Source of the DNA: Chitinophaga sancti
GTDB lineage: Bacteria > Bacteroidota > Bacteroidia > Chitinophagales > Chitinophagaceae
DNA: 64,000 nucleotides
NCBI RefSeq assembly: GCF_034087045.1
Contig: NZ_CP139247.1
Coordinates: forward strand, 3,312,001 to 3,376,000
Direction: 5' to 3'
Part shown: positions 34,453 to 43,298 of the stretch, piece after piece
How positions within the stretch are numbered: the stretch's first letter is position 1
Layout: each line of letters starts with the position of its first letter
Notes under the pieces: model-generated
Told to the model about the DNA's origin: nothing
The model's input: only the letters and a program-made list of their open reading frames with translations
Databases searched by the model: none
Program-made: the position numbers and the translations under genes

Positions 34453-36684
34453 CTATACTGTCAATTGTGCCTGTGGCAACTCGCACGCACCGCCTGCACA
34501 AGCGATCGCACCGAGGGTGTTCACATCCACATAATCAGGTAATTCCTCTTTATATTTGCTCCAGTCGATCATCTTTGCATTCTTCACGATCGTCATGTAG
34601 CGATAATAACGATGCACATCTTTCAATGCATAAGTCATCTTTTTCAGATCTTTCTTAAAGTAGTTCTTCGCAAACTTTTTTGCACGTCTGATCCAGTCTT
34701 TCTGATAGAAGATCTTTTCACGGCTACCTTCCAGTGGCAGGTTCCTGTCCAGCACATACATACAGGCTTTCCAAAGATCCTGGTCAAATGCATGCAGACC
34801 ATCCACGATCAGACCTGATGCCATGATCACACCATCTCCATACATTTTGATCAGCTCCTCCGGTGTAAACACTTCTGAATAGGGCGCCTGATTGTATTCC
34901 AGTGAACCAGACATACCCAGCAGAGAAATACCTGCAAAGTATTGACGGTTGACATAGATATAATCAGTTACATCTTCCCAGTTATCTACTGAAATCGTAT
35001 TGGAAACATTGTGTCGTACAGATGGTATTACACATCTTTCTATATTGGTACCCGGATACACCCAGTTTTCCATAATGAACTTTACGATCTCAAGGTGTTT
35101 CACACCATATACATCATGCTTGCTCATGGCCTTTGGTTCTGCTTCCATGGCAAAGCCGATGGCATAGTCACGACCATTGAAATCCCACACACTTTTCTCT
35201 ACCAGTTCCGGATTCTGTGACTTGAAGAATTCTACACCGTATTCATCCGGATTTACCTGTACATAACGGATCCAGCGTTTGCCTTCCACCGGTTTTACGC
35301 CTGATGAAGAACCGAGAATGATAGCGCCATTACCATCAGGTTTACTGAGGGTAGTACGTGCTGCATAGTTGATACCTAATACAGCAGCGAGTTCCTTGTT
35401 GATATCTTTGATGAGTTGTACACCTTCTGCCAGCGTTTCTTTGTTCAGCAGTACATCAGGATTATCTAACCAACCTGATATAGCACAACCTAATAAGGCT
35501 TCGTTTTTAAAGATCTCTTCTGTTACACTACCTACATAATCGAAGGTCGTATAACCTGCCTGCAATGTACCTAAGATAGCCAGCGCCTTACACATGCGCA
35601 GGAACGTCTTCTTATCTTTGCACATCGCACCGTTACCCGTTGTCAGGTTACATCCCTGCCAGCCGGATACCCATCCATCTTCTGTTTTCAGCTTAGGTAC
35701 CATCCCTACTTCCACACATGGGTTGTACAGAATTTCAAGATCATCCAGCCAAACAAAACCAGGTTCACCAAATTCTTTTACTGATTCCATAATGGACTGA
35801 AACTCTTCGTAAGTAGTTTCTGATTTCAGGAGAGCGACTGAGTTGTTAGAGCGTGCACGTTGGGGTTGTGTGATATACCAGTTACCAGTTTTGGCATTCA
35901 GCATTTCTTCGTCATCCTTGCTGAAGATACAGATGGTAGCGCTTCTTCTTACACCACCGGCCAGTACTGCATTTGAAGCATGCATCACGATGTCGTATGC
36001 GAGAATGCTTCTCATGGTACCGCCCTGTGATTTCAACCACTGTTCTACGATCTCTTCTATTTTCTGGATCGCTATTTTCAACGGATCAGAACCCGGCGCT
36101 TTGAACCCGGAAGAGATGTATGCACCCTTGGGTCTGATGAGGGAATAATCCAGTCTTACTTCATATCCCCAATAGGTCTGGAACTTTTTGTCTGCCCTGA
36201 AATAGGATGCCAGCAATACGCCAATCGCATCTGCCCAGCCTTCTATACTGTCTTCAATAATAAAGGTTTTGGTTCCTTTGTCACGTGCCTGTAATTCAGG
36301 GAGTTTTGCAATATGCTGCTGCTGTACTGAAAAACCCACTCCACAACCGCTCAACAGCCACCACATGGACTCTCTGAAGAATTCAGCCCTGTCGCAATAA
36401 GAGGTCAGACAGTTATACATCTTGGAGTTGTGACGCAGGATGGGGAACCCGCCAAATTGTAATGCCCGCTGAGAACCTAATACCAGTTTATCAACATAAG
36501 CATCTTCTGCAAAATCCATGTATTCCGACAACACCTTGTTATCAAGCAGGTGTGCGTATTTGTCACGGTGCATTTTCATGACCCGCTCCCGGATGGCTTC
36601 TTCCCAGGTTTCCTTCCTGCTTAATTCAGGACGGTACTTTAAATAGCCGGTCTGTAGCTTAAATTCTGATAAAAAGTTCTGCAT
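34453..36684 (-). CDS. nrdJ: Class II (adenosylcobalamin-dependent) ribonucleoside-triphosphate reductase
   Basis: 743 residues, close to the 739 of the Lactobacillus leichmannii monomeric enzyme. Class II features: MYNCLTSYCDRAEFF at about 89-103, GWQGCNLTTGNGA, the loop NNSVALL, and a C-terminal CAGGAC pair (C729 and C734, C-x4-C) that re-reduces the active site. It converts ribonucleoside triphosphates to deoxy forms using vitamin B12 and needs no oxygen. The gene stands alone. In the 269 bp upstream I see no cobalamin riboswitch; a 55-bp palindrome lies nearer to the divergent kinase gene. Confidence 0.93.
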   Translation of the reverse strand: MQNFLSEFKLQTGYLKYRPELSRKETWEEAIRERVMKMHRDKYAHLLDNKVLSEYMDFAEDAYVDKLVLGSQRALQFGGFPILRHNSKMYNCLTSYCDRAEFFRESMWWLLSGCGVGFSVQQQHIAKLPELQARDKGTKTFIIEDSIEGWADAIGVLLASYFRADKKFQTYWGYEVRLDYSLIRPKGAYISSGFKAPGSDPLKIAIQKIEEIVEQWLKSQGGTMRSILAYDIVMHASNAVLAGGVRRSATICIFSKDDEEMLNAKTGNWYITQPQRARSNNSVALLKSETTYEEFQSIMESVKEFGEPGFVWLDDLEILYNPCVEVGMVPKLKTEDGWVSGWQGCNLTTGNGAMCKDKKTFLRMCKALAILGTLQAGYTTFDYVGSVTEEIFKNEALLGCAISGWLDNPDVLLNKETLAEGVQLIKDINKELAAVLGINYAARTTLSKPDGNGAIILGSSSGVKPVEGKRWIRYVQVNPDEYGVEFFKSQNPELVEKSVWDFNGRDYAIGFAMEAEPKAMSKHDVYGVKHLEIVKFIMENWVYPGTNIERCVIPSVRHNVSNTISVDNWEDVTDYIYVNRQYFAGISLLGMSGSLEYNQAPYSEVFTPEELIKMYGDGVIMASGLIVDGLHAFDQDLWKACMYVLDRNLPLEGSREKIFYQKDWIRRAKKFAKNYFKKDLKKMTYALKDVHRYYRYMTIVKNAKMIDWSKYKEELPDYVDVNTLGAIACAGGACELPQAQLTV

Positions 36685-36876
36685 GCTCTAAAAGTCTTGA
36701 TTTTTAATGCCTAACAATGGTATTGGCTAGGAATAAACAGCGAAGTTTGGCGTTATGATACCCCTACAAAGGTATTTGATTGGGGAGGATGGAGGGGAGA
36801 AAGTTAAACACATGTGTGCATAACTAATTGCCACCTGGAATATAGTATTACTATATCACTTTAAGGGTACTAAAAG

Positions 36877-36931
36877 GTCACTAAAAGGGCACCTCAATAT
36901 CCCAGGGATATTGAGGTGCCCTTTTAGTGAC
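36877..36931. repeat. 55-bp perfect palindrome between nrdJ and the histidine kinase gene
   Basis: Two 27-base arms, exact complements around one base at 36904 (left arm starts GTCACTAAAAGGGCACC, right arm ends GTGCCCTTTTAGTGAC). It ends 22 bp before the kinase ATG at 36954. A further partial copy of its left end (GGTACTAAAAGG) lies just upstream, at 36867-36877. It may act as a terminator, a binding site or a mobile hairpin. Confidence 0.85.
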
Positions 36932-36953
36932 GAATTGGTAGCGAAGCAGCACT

Positions 36954-38042
36954 ATGGTCGTGCACTGGATTTCTTATAGAGATTTATTTTTGTCCCCGGA
37001 CTTAATTCATTTTATCTTCACATATAAAATTCACACTATTAGTACTAAACTTACCAAAGAAGAACGCTGGCCCTTATTCCGCGCGGCGCTTACCACCTCC
37101 CCGGTCATTGCGATGCTGCTGGTGACCCCCGTATACCTGGTCAGAAATGTGAATATCAGTCATATGTGGCTCGCCTTTCCCGGCGCCTCTGTCGGCATTT
37201 TTATCACCTGGCTGTTTCATATTCTGCTCATCGGAAGAACACGCCTGCATAAAACCCGTTTTTTCATTTCTACATTCTTCATGATCTCCATTACAACTAT
37301 TACCTATTTCGTAAGCAGGAGACATAACCTGAACATATTTATATCCGAAACTTCTTTTTTCCTTTACAGGGTAGTAAATATCATTGCTGTCAATTCCATG
37401 ATATATATTATTTCCGTAGTTATATTATTAAACAGGACCAAAAAGAAACTGGACATTGAAAATGAACACCTGAAATTCGCTAACCTCCAATCCCGGTACG
37501 AACTACTGGTCAACCAGCTGAATCCACACTTTCTTTTTAATGCCATTGGTACTGCCAAAGCCCTGATCCGGAAGGATCCCGCTATCGCAGATGAATACCT
37601 GGTGAAATTATCCAGTTTTCTGCGGCTGGGGTTAGAGAATAAACGATTTGATACCATCACTGTAGCAGAAGAACTGGCCCTCTGTAAGGACTATATCTCC
37701 CTGCAACAGATGAGGTTCGGTTCCGCCTTACAATTCGATGTACAGATTGATAAAAAATTCTCTGACTATTATGTACCTTACTTCGCCATCCTTATTCTCG
37801 TGGAAAATGCAGTGAAACATAATGCCATGACAGAGGAAGAACCACTGAGAATATCTGTTACCAATAATGATACTATGCTACAGGTAACTAATAATATACA
37901 ACCACGATTCCTGCTGGATGCGTCTTCCAAAACAGGGCTGCAAAACCTGAAAGAAAGATACCGCCTCCTGTATAATGAACCCATCACTGTCGATAACGAC
38001 GGAGAAACATTTAGTGTAAGTATAAAAATGATTCGCAAATGA
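36954..38042 (+). CDS. LytS/YehU-type sensor histidine kinase
   Basis: 362 residues from the only ATG before the membrane part (36954). A -7-like TATTTTTG at 36985-36992 lies inside this start, so translation may begin further on, at a non-ATG codon. Four membrane segments (about 45-160) precede the His_kinase domain: QLNPHFLFNAIGTAKALI with the phospho-acceptor His, then the ATP-binding part with ILVENAVKHN (N box) and TGLQNLKERYRLLY (G box). There is no separate sensor domain, as usual for this class. It overlaps the response regulator by 4 bp (ATGA). Confidence 0.9.
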   Translation: MVVHWISYRDLFLSPDLIHFIFTYKIHTISTKLTKEERWPLFRAALTTSPVIAMLLVTPVYLVRNVNISHMWLAFPGASVGIFITWLFHILLIGRTRLHKTRFFISTFFMISITTITYFVSRRHNLNIFISETSFFLYRVVNIIAVNSMIYIISVVILLNRTKKKLDIENEHLKFANLQSRYELLVNQLNPHFLFNAIGTAKALIRKDPAIADEYLVKLSSFLRLGLENKRFDTITVAEELALCKDYISLQQMRFGSALQFDVQIDKKFSDYYVPYFAILILVENAVKHNAMTEEEPLRISVTNNDTMLQVTNNIQPRFLLDASSKTGLQNLKERYRLLYNEPITVDNDGETFSVSIKMIRK

Positions 38043-38782
38043 ATGTAGTGATCATTGAAGATGAAAAGAACCTGGCAGAAGAATTACTGCATTATATTCT
38101 CATCGCACGTAAAGAATGGAACGTCGTAAAAATACTCCCTTCTGTAAAACAAGCCGTGGCCTGGTTTGAAACCAATACCTGCCAGCTGGTCTTCAGTGAT
38201 ATTCAACTAGGTGACGGTCTGAGTTTTGAAATCTTTCATCAGTTAAAACTCAATGTCCCCGTCATCTTTTGCACCGCCTTTAATGAATACGCCATCCAGG
38301 CTTTTAAAAATAATGGAATTGATTATATCCTGAAGCCTTATGGACAGCGCCTGATCAATGATGCCATTGCGCATTATGAAAGTCTGCGCCAGGGTATTTC
38401 TCCGGATTATCACACCCTTATTCAATTACTGCAAAAGCCTACCGCTACCTCCCGGCTGCTGGTGAGTTTGCGGGATAAGATCATTCCCATCAAAACGGAA
38501 GATATCGCCCTTTTTTATATCCAGCATGGCCAGGTATCCCTCATTGATTTTGAACAACATAAATATATTATCAGTCAGCCGCTGGATGACCTGGAAGCAA
38601 CTGTAGGACCCGGCTTTTACCGGGCAGACAGGCAGCACCTGGTGAACAGAAAGGCCATCCGGGATGTTTCTCAATCTTTGGGCAGGAAGCTATTATTGAA
38701 TCTCCTCGTGGAATACAATGAAGCGGTAACGATCAGGAAAGAGAAGGCGACAGAGTTCCTGGAATGGCTCATAAAAGACTAA
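38039..38782 (+). CDS. LytTR family response regulator
   Basis: 247 residues. Receiver domain 1-120: acidic pocket VIIEDE, phospho-acceptor D54 (VFSDIQLGDG), Thr in FCTAF and Lys in YILKPYG. A linker leads to the LytTR DNA-binding domain (about 145-245: LVSLRDKIIPIKTEDIALFY, FYRADRQHLVNRKAI). It is translationally coupled to the LytS-type kinase and lies 87 bp upstream of the TolC/adaptor/ABC exporter genes, which are the likely target. Confidence 0.93.
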   Translation: MNVVIIEDEKNLAEELLHYILIARKEWNVVKILPSVKQAVAWFETNTCQLVFSDIQLGDGLSFEIFHQLKLNVPVIFCTAFNEYAIQAFKNNGIDYILKPYGQRLINDAIAHYESLRQGISPDYHTLIQLLQKPTATSRLLVSLRDKIIPIKTEDIALFYIQHGQVSLIDFEQHKYIISQPLDDLEATVGPGFYRADRQHLVNRKAIRDVSQSLGRKLLLNLLVEYNEAVTIRKEKATEFLEWLIKD

Positions 38783-38869
38783 TCCATCCCCCAATTTGTC
38801 TACTTCAGCAAACCCGATTTTTACAGTTGCTGATTGTTTTGAATATTTGTTGTCGTAAACAATTGCCTG

Positions 38870-40177
38870 ATGCGCCGGATTTTAATCATTTTTCTCATTA
38901 GTTGTAGCCTGACAGCAGGAGCCCAGAGCACACTATCCTTTCGCTCGCTCAATGAAGTCTTTGTATACGCTGATGCGCATAGCGTCACTTTCAAAAATGC
39001 CACCCAACAGGTGCTGATGAATAAATACCAGACCCTGGCGGCAAAACTTGACAAATGGAAGATCAAGGGCGATGCAAATCTCACCAGCACCGACAATACC
39101 AAACTAGGTGTCACCTTTATTCCTGCAGAAATATTTGGGGGGCCTTCGGGTACCTACAGACAGGTGACCTTTGGACAACAATATGTAACCAGCGCTAACT
39201 TTGCACCGCAGATAGACATCCTCAATCCCTTTTCCATGGCACAGGTCAGAACGGCCCGTGCCAGCGAACAGGTGACAAATGCCACGAACCTGCTCAATAA
39301 GAAAAGCCTGTACGAAAGTGTGGCCGGTGCTTATTATAACATCCTGTCTTATCAATGGCAGATCAAGGTGACGAAGAAAAGTCTTGATAATGCAGATACG
39401 CTCACTACCATCATGGTGAACAAACAACAGGAGGGTATCGCCAGGCAGCAGGATGTGAACAATGCAAAAGCAAACCAGCTATCCATACAGGATAAACTGC
39501 AACAACTGGAAGTGAACCTGGAAGAACAATACAGCAGCCTGAAACTACTCTGTGATATTGATTCTAGTACCCCCATCTCTATTGAGGAAACCGCTGACCA
39601 GGGTAATTTCGATGCGAGCCTTACCGCTACAGGTTACCTCACCCAGTTACAATCTGAGTGGCAGTTAAAATATCAGGAAGCAGACCTCCGTGCCAATAAA
39701 CGCTGGTTCCTCCCTACGGTGACCCTCTTCAGTAGCCTGGGATGGCAGCAGAATACCAATAACCATCCTTTTGATGGCAGCAGATGGATCAACAGCAACT
39801 ATATAGGCGTTAAAGTCGCGATTCCGCTTATACCGGATGTAGGCAAGGTGGCAGCTGTACGCTATGATCGTATCAATGTTGCTGTAGCGAAGAATAATTT
39901 TGAACATGCAGCCCGTCAGGATAGTGTGAACAACCAGCAATTGCAGCTCGAATATCAGAAGGCTTTCAAAAGCGCCCGGCTGGCGGGTGAAATCGCCGCG
40001 CTAAAAGAAGATTCCTACTACAAAAACCTGAATATCTATAAAGAAGGGATTCTCTCTGCCACGGACCTGTTCACCGCCTTTAACGACTGGTTGAACAATA
40101 GTCTGAATGCTGTATCCCAACAGGCTAACAGCGACTATGCAAAATCAAAGATCATGATTAATAATATTGTCAAATGA
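38870..40177 (+). CDS. TolC family outer-membrane efflux protein
   Basis: 435 residues with a signal peptide (SCSLTAGAQ). It shows the TolC pattern of two similar halves with long coiled-coil helices (YESVAGAYYNILSYQWQIKV, QQEGIARQQDVNNAKANQLS; second half KAFKSARLAGEIAALKEDSYYKNLNI). It forms the outer-membrane channel of a tripartite exporter. The adaptor gene overlaps its end by 4 bp. First gene of a four-gene exporter operon downstream of the LytS/LytTR pair. Confidence 0.9.
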   Translation: MRRILIIFLISCSLTAGAQSTLSFRSLNEVFVYADAHSVTFKNATQQVLMNKYQTLAAKLDKWKIKGDANLTSTDNTKLGVTFIPAEIFGGPSGTYRQVTFGQQYVTSANFAPQIDILNPFSMAQVRTARASEQVTNATNLLNKKSLYESVAGAYYNILSYQWQIKVTKKSLDNADTLTTIMVNKQQEGIARQQDVNNAKANQLSIQDKLQQLEVNLEEQYSSLKLLCDIDSSTPISIEETADQGNFDASLTATGYLTQLQSEWQLKYQEADLRANKRWFLPTVTLFSSLGWQQNTNNHPFDGSRWINSNYIGVKVAIPLIPDVGKVAAVRYDRINVAVAKNNFEHAARQDSVNNQQLQLEYQKAFKSARLAGEIAALKEDSYYKNLNIYKEGILSATDLFTAFNDWLNNSLNAVSQQANSDYAKSKIMINNIVK

Positions 40178-41268
40178 ACATACAGCAAACTATTGGGATC
40201 TTCACTGCATGCCTGATCTTTTCTGCCTGTGGTCAGAAAACGGCGCCTGTCAAACCTGTGCACAAAGACCTGACTGAAATGGTATTTGCCTCCGGTGTGC
40301 TCGAAGCCGATGATCAGAACAACCTGACTGCACAAACAGATGGTTACCTCATCAAACTGGATTTTAAAGAAGGAGACATGGTCAATGCCGGTCAGCTACT
40401 GGCAGTAATTGACAACAGCCAGAACATCATCAATGCACAAAGCGCCGGCGCTCTCCACAACATTGCAAGAGAGAATACCCTGCCTACAGCGCCTGCTTTG
40501 CAACAGATCAGTGCCAATATCACTGCTGCCAGAGAAAAACTCCGCCTGGATCAGTTGCAGGCAGACAGGTACAAACGTCTCATGGAAAGCAACAGTGTAT
40601 CTAAACTGGAATATGAAAATACCCAGCTCACCCTCGCTACTTCTAAGGCCAACCTGAAAGCACTGGAAGACCAGTATAATACACAACTGGTAACTGCGAG
40701 ACAACAGGAAGTAACACAGCGCTCCATGAGTGACGTGAACCAGGTGATTAAGGAACAGAACCAGATCAAAGCGGTGATCAGCGGACAGATATACGAGAAG
40801 AAAAAACAACTGGGCGATTATGTACGTAAAGGTGATGTGATCGCCGTGATCGCGAACCCACAGCTCATATATGCCCGCCTGAATGTGGACGAAACCAATA
40901 TGGCAAAAGTAAAAGTAGGTGAAGAAGCCGCCATCCAGTTGAATACCAACAAAGGACATATTTACAAAGGCACTGTGCATGAGATCCTGCCAGCTTTTGA
41001 AACTTCCAGCCAGTCATTCATCGTAAAGGCATACTTTACAGACAGTCTTGATTTCAGGATCACCGGCACACAACTGGAAGCCAACATCATTGTCGGCGAA
41101 AAGAAAAATGCACTGGTCATACCACGTAGCTATTTATCTTATGGCAATAAGGTAACGCTGAAAGGGAAAGGAGCAATCGTAGTTCAGACCGGCATTATAT
41201 CCAACGACTGGGTAGAAGTGACCAGCGGTCTTACAGAAAATGATGAACTGGTACCAGAAAAAAAATAA
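40174..41268 (+). CDS. HlyD/MacA-type periplasmic adaptor, lipoprotein
   Basis: 364 residues. The lipoprotein signal TACLIFSACGQ puts the Cys at residue 19, so the protein is lipid-anchored. A biotinyl-lipoyl-like domain (FKEGDMVNAGQLLAVIDNS) is followed by a coiled-coil hairpin (about 110-195: ANITAAREKLRLDQLQADRY) and a second lipoyl half plus beta-barrel domain (QLGDYVRKGDVIAVIANPQ). It joins the inner-membrane ABC transporter to the TolC channel. Start overlaps the TolC stop by 4 bp; the permease starts 3 bp after its end. Confidence 0.92.
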   Translation: MNIQQTIGIFTACLIFSACGQKTAPVKPVHKDLTEMVFASGVLEADDQNNLTAQTDGYLIKLDFKEGDMVNAGQLLAVIDNSQNIINAQSAGALHNIARENTLPTAPALQQISANITAAREKLRLDQLQADRYKRLMESNSVSKLEYENTQLTLATSKANLKALEDQYNTQLVTARQQEVTQRSMSDVNQVIKEQNQIKAVISGQIYEKKKQLGDYVRKGDVIAVIANPQLIYARLNVDETNMAKVKVGEEAAIQLNTNKGHIYKGTVHEILPAFETSSQSFIVKAYFTDSLDFRITGTQLEANIIVGEKKNALVIPRSYLSYGNKVTLKGKGAIVVQTGIISNDWVEVTSGLTENDELVPEKK

Positions 41269-41271
41269 GTG

Positions 41272-42510
41272 ATGAGATACCGTCATAATATCAACTCTGA
41301 AATATCCATGACCTACATCGTCACCAAGAAAAAGTTGACGTTGGTAGCGGCATTGGGGGTGACGATCGGGATTGCGATCTACATCTTCATGAACTCGATG
41401 ATGGTGGGATTTGATAAGAAATCGACAGAGCTGGTATTCAGAAGTACTGCACATATCCGGGTGTATAAAGATGAGGTGATGAGTCTGCCTTTATTGCCAG
41501 AGAAGGGCAACAACATACCTGTGATCATAAATCCCAGCGTAGTGCCGGAGAGTGACAAGATCGTAGACCCTGAGAAAATTATATCCCTGCTAAGACAGCA
41601 ACCGGATGTAACGATGGTAACACCTCAGGTCACTGTCAGTGTGTTTTACAATAACGGCAAATCCCAGATCACAGGTAGTTCCTATGGTGTAAGGATAGCA
41701 GAGGCTGATAAGATGTTCAATATTGCAACTACCGTAGTGGAAGGTTCTATCCAGGACCTGAAGAATACCCCTAATGGGATACTGCTGGGAGTAGGTATTG
41801 CAGCAAAGATGAGTGTGCGCCCGGGAGATAACATTACCATTACTTCTTCCAGGAATGTGACCAAGGTGATGAAGGTAGTGGGCCTTTTCCAGTCAAACAA
41901 TTCCCAGGTCGATAAGACCAAGTCTTACATCAATATCAGCGCTGCCCAGCAACTCCTGCAGGAAGGGGCCGATTATGTAAGCGATATCAATGTTTCCGTC
42001 ACTAACCCGGACAATGCCCCGAATTATTCAGCGAAGTTCTCTGACCTTACAGGGTATAAAGCAGAAGACTGGAAAGCTGCCAATGCCACACTTGTAGCGG
42101 CATCCAATATGCGCCGGATCATGATCACGGTCATTGCGCTCTCCATCCTGCTGGTGGCCGGGTTTGGTATTTACAATATCCTGAATATGACTATCACCCA
42201 GAAGATCAATGATATAGCCATTCTGAAAGCCATGGGTTTCCGGGGCAGGGATGTGGTACGCATATTTGTACAACAGGCCATGATCATTGGCATGATCGGC
42301 ATTCTGATAGGTGTACTGCTGGCGGCATTGCTGGTATTCCAGTTGTCCAGGACCTATGTGGGCGGGGATATTGGTTATTTCCCTATTCGCTTTGAGTGGT
42401 CCGTATTTTTCAGGGGGCTGATATTCGGACTGATCGTGACCCTGGGTGCCGGGTATATTCCGGCAAAGAAAGCGGCAAACGTAGACCCGGTATCTATTTT
42501 CAGGCGGTAA
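41272..42510 (+). CDS. MacB/LolC-type ABC transporter permease
   Basis: 412 residues from the ATG at 41272 (a GTG at 41269 directly before is possible). One membrane segment at the N-terminus (LTLVAALGVTIGIAIYIFMN) is followed by a large periplasmic MacB core (about 45-270) and three membrane segments with the FtsX-like signature (IMITVIALSILLVAGFGIYN, QKINDIAILKAMGFRGRDV). ATPase-binding loop: KINDIAILKAMG. It exports a molecule from the periplasm by mechanotransmission with the ATPase encoded next. Confidence 0.93.
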   Translation: MRYRHNINSEISMTYIVTKKKLTLVAALGVTIGIAIYIFMNSMMVGFDKKSTELVFRSTAHIRVYKDEVMSLPLLPEKGNNIPVIINPSVVPESDKIVDPEKIISLLRQQPDVTMVTPQVTVSVFYNNGKSQITGSSYGVRIAEADKMFNIATTVVEGSIQDLKNTPNGILLGVGIAAKMSVRPGDNITITSSRNVTKVMKVVGLFQSNNSQVDKTKSYINISAAQQLLQEGADYVSDINVSVTNPDNAPNYSAKFSDLTGYKAEDWKAANATLVAASNMRRIMITVIALSILLVAGFGIYNILNMTITQKINDIAILKAMGFRGRDVVRIFVQQAMIIGMIGILIGVLLAALLVFQLSRTYVGGDIGYFPIRFEWSVFFRGLIFGLIVTLGAGYIPAKKAANVDPVSIFRR

Positions 42511-42521
42511 AAATTACGACT

Positions 42522-43223
42522 ATGCAAAGAGAGCTCATGCTGGAAGCAGAAAATATCGGGAAGTATTTTTATGACCCGGTAAAATTTAGGGTGCTGAATG
42601 ATATTTCTTTTAAAGTTTATAGAGGAGAATTTGTAACATTGGTAGGAAAATCGGGGAGTGGAAAGTCCACTTTACTGTATATTTTGAGCACGATGGATAC
42701 TGATTATGAGGGAAAATTGCACATCCACGGGGAGCAAACCACCGGCCAAAGGCAAAATAACCTGGCCGCCCTGCGGAATGAGAAGATTGGATTTGTGTTT
42801 CAGTTCCATTATCTTTTACCCGAATTTAGCTGTCTGAAGAATGTGATGATACCAGCATTGCGGTTAGGAAAGTATTCCAGGCAGGAAATAGAGGAGAGGG
42901 CTTACCAGAAACTGACCCTGCTGGGACTACAGGATCAGGCACTGAAACCCGCCTCCAAGTTATCAGGAGGCCAACAACAAAGGGTCGCTATTGCCAGGGC
43001 CCTGATCAATGATCCCCTGATTATAATGGGGGATGAGCCGACCGGAAACCTTGATTCAAAGAATTCACAGATCGTATTTGACACATTTAAACAACTGGCG
43101 CACGAATATAACCAGACGATCATAGCAGTAACGCACGACAATGATTTCGCAGAGCGCTCTGACCGTACTATTGAAATGCAGGATGGCGCAATCATTTCTA
43201 CCGCGAAGGAGTTTGGAAAATAG
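42522..43223 (+). CDS. MacB/LolD-type ABC transporter ATP-binding protein
   Basis: 233 residues from the ATG at 42522; the frame upstream lies inside the permease gene. Walker A GKSGSGKST (42-50), Q loop VFQFHYLLP, signature LSGGQQQRVAIARAL (147-161), Walker B LIIMGDEPTGNLD with catalytic E172, and the H loop VTHDN. It powers the permease at 41272. Length and motifs are those of the LolD/MacB ATPase group. It closes the exporter operon; the TonB receptor gene follows after 75 bp. Confidence 0.95.
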   Translation: MQRELMLEAENIGKYFYDPVKFRVLNDISFKVYRGEFVTLVGKSGSGKSTLLYILSTMDTDYEGKLHIHGEQTTGQRQNNLAALRNEKIGFVFQFHYLLPEFSCLKNVMIPALRLGKYSRQEIEERAYQKLTLLGLQDQALKPASKLSGGQQQRVAIARALINDPLIIMGDEPTGNLDSKNSQIVFDTFKQLAHEYNQTIIAVTHDNDFAERSDRTIEMQDGAIISTAKEFGK

Positions 43224-43298
43224 GAACTGCAACAGGAAGCCTTGTAAAAATAAAACCCGATAGGCAGTACTTTCGGACGCGGAAGCACTGCCACATAA

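Noticed and set aside
36685..36953. Cobalamin riboswitch upstream of the class II ribonucleotide reductase
   Set aside because: No B12-box-like sequence or fitting fold could be seen by eye.
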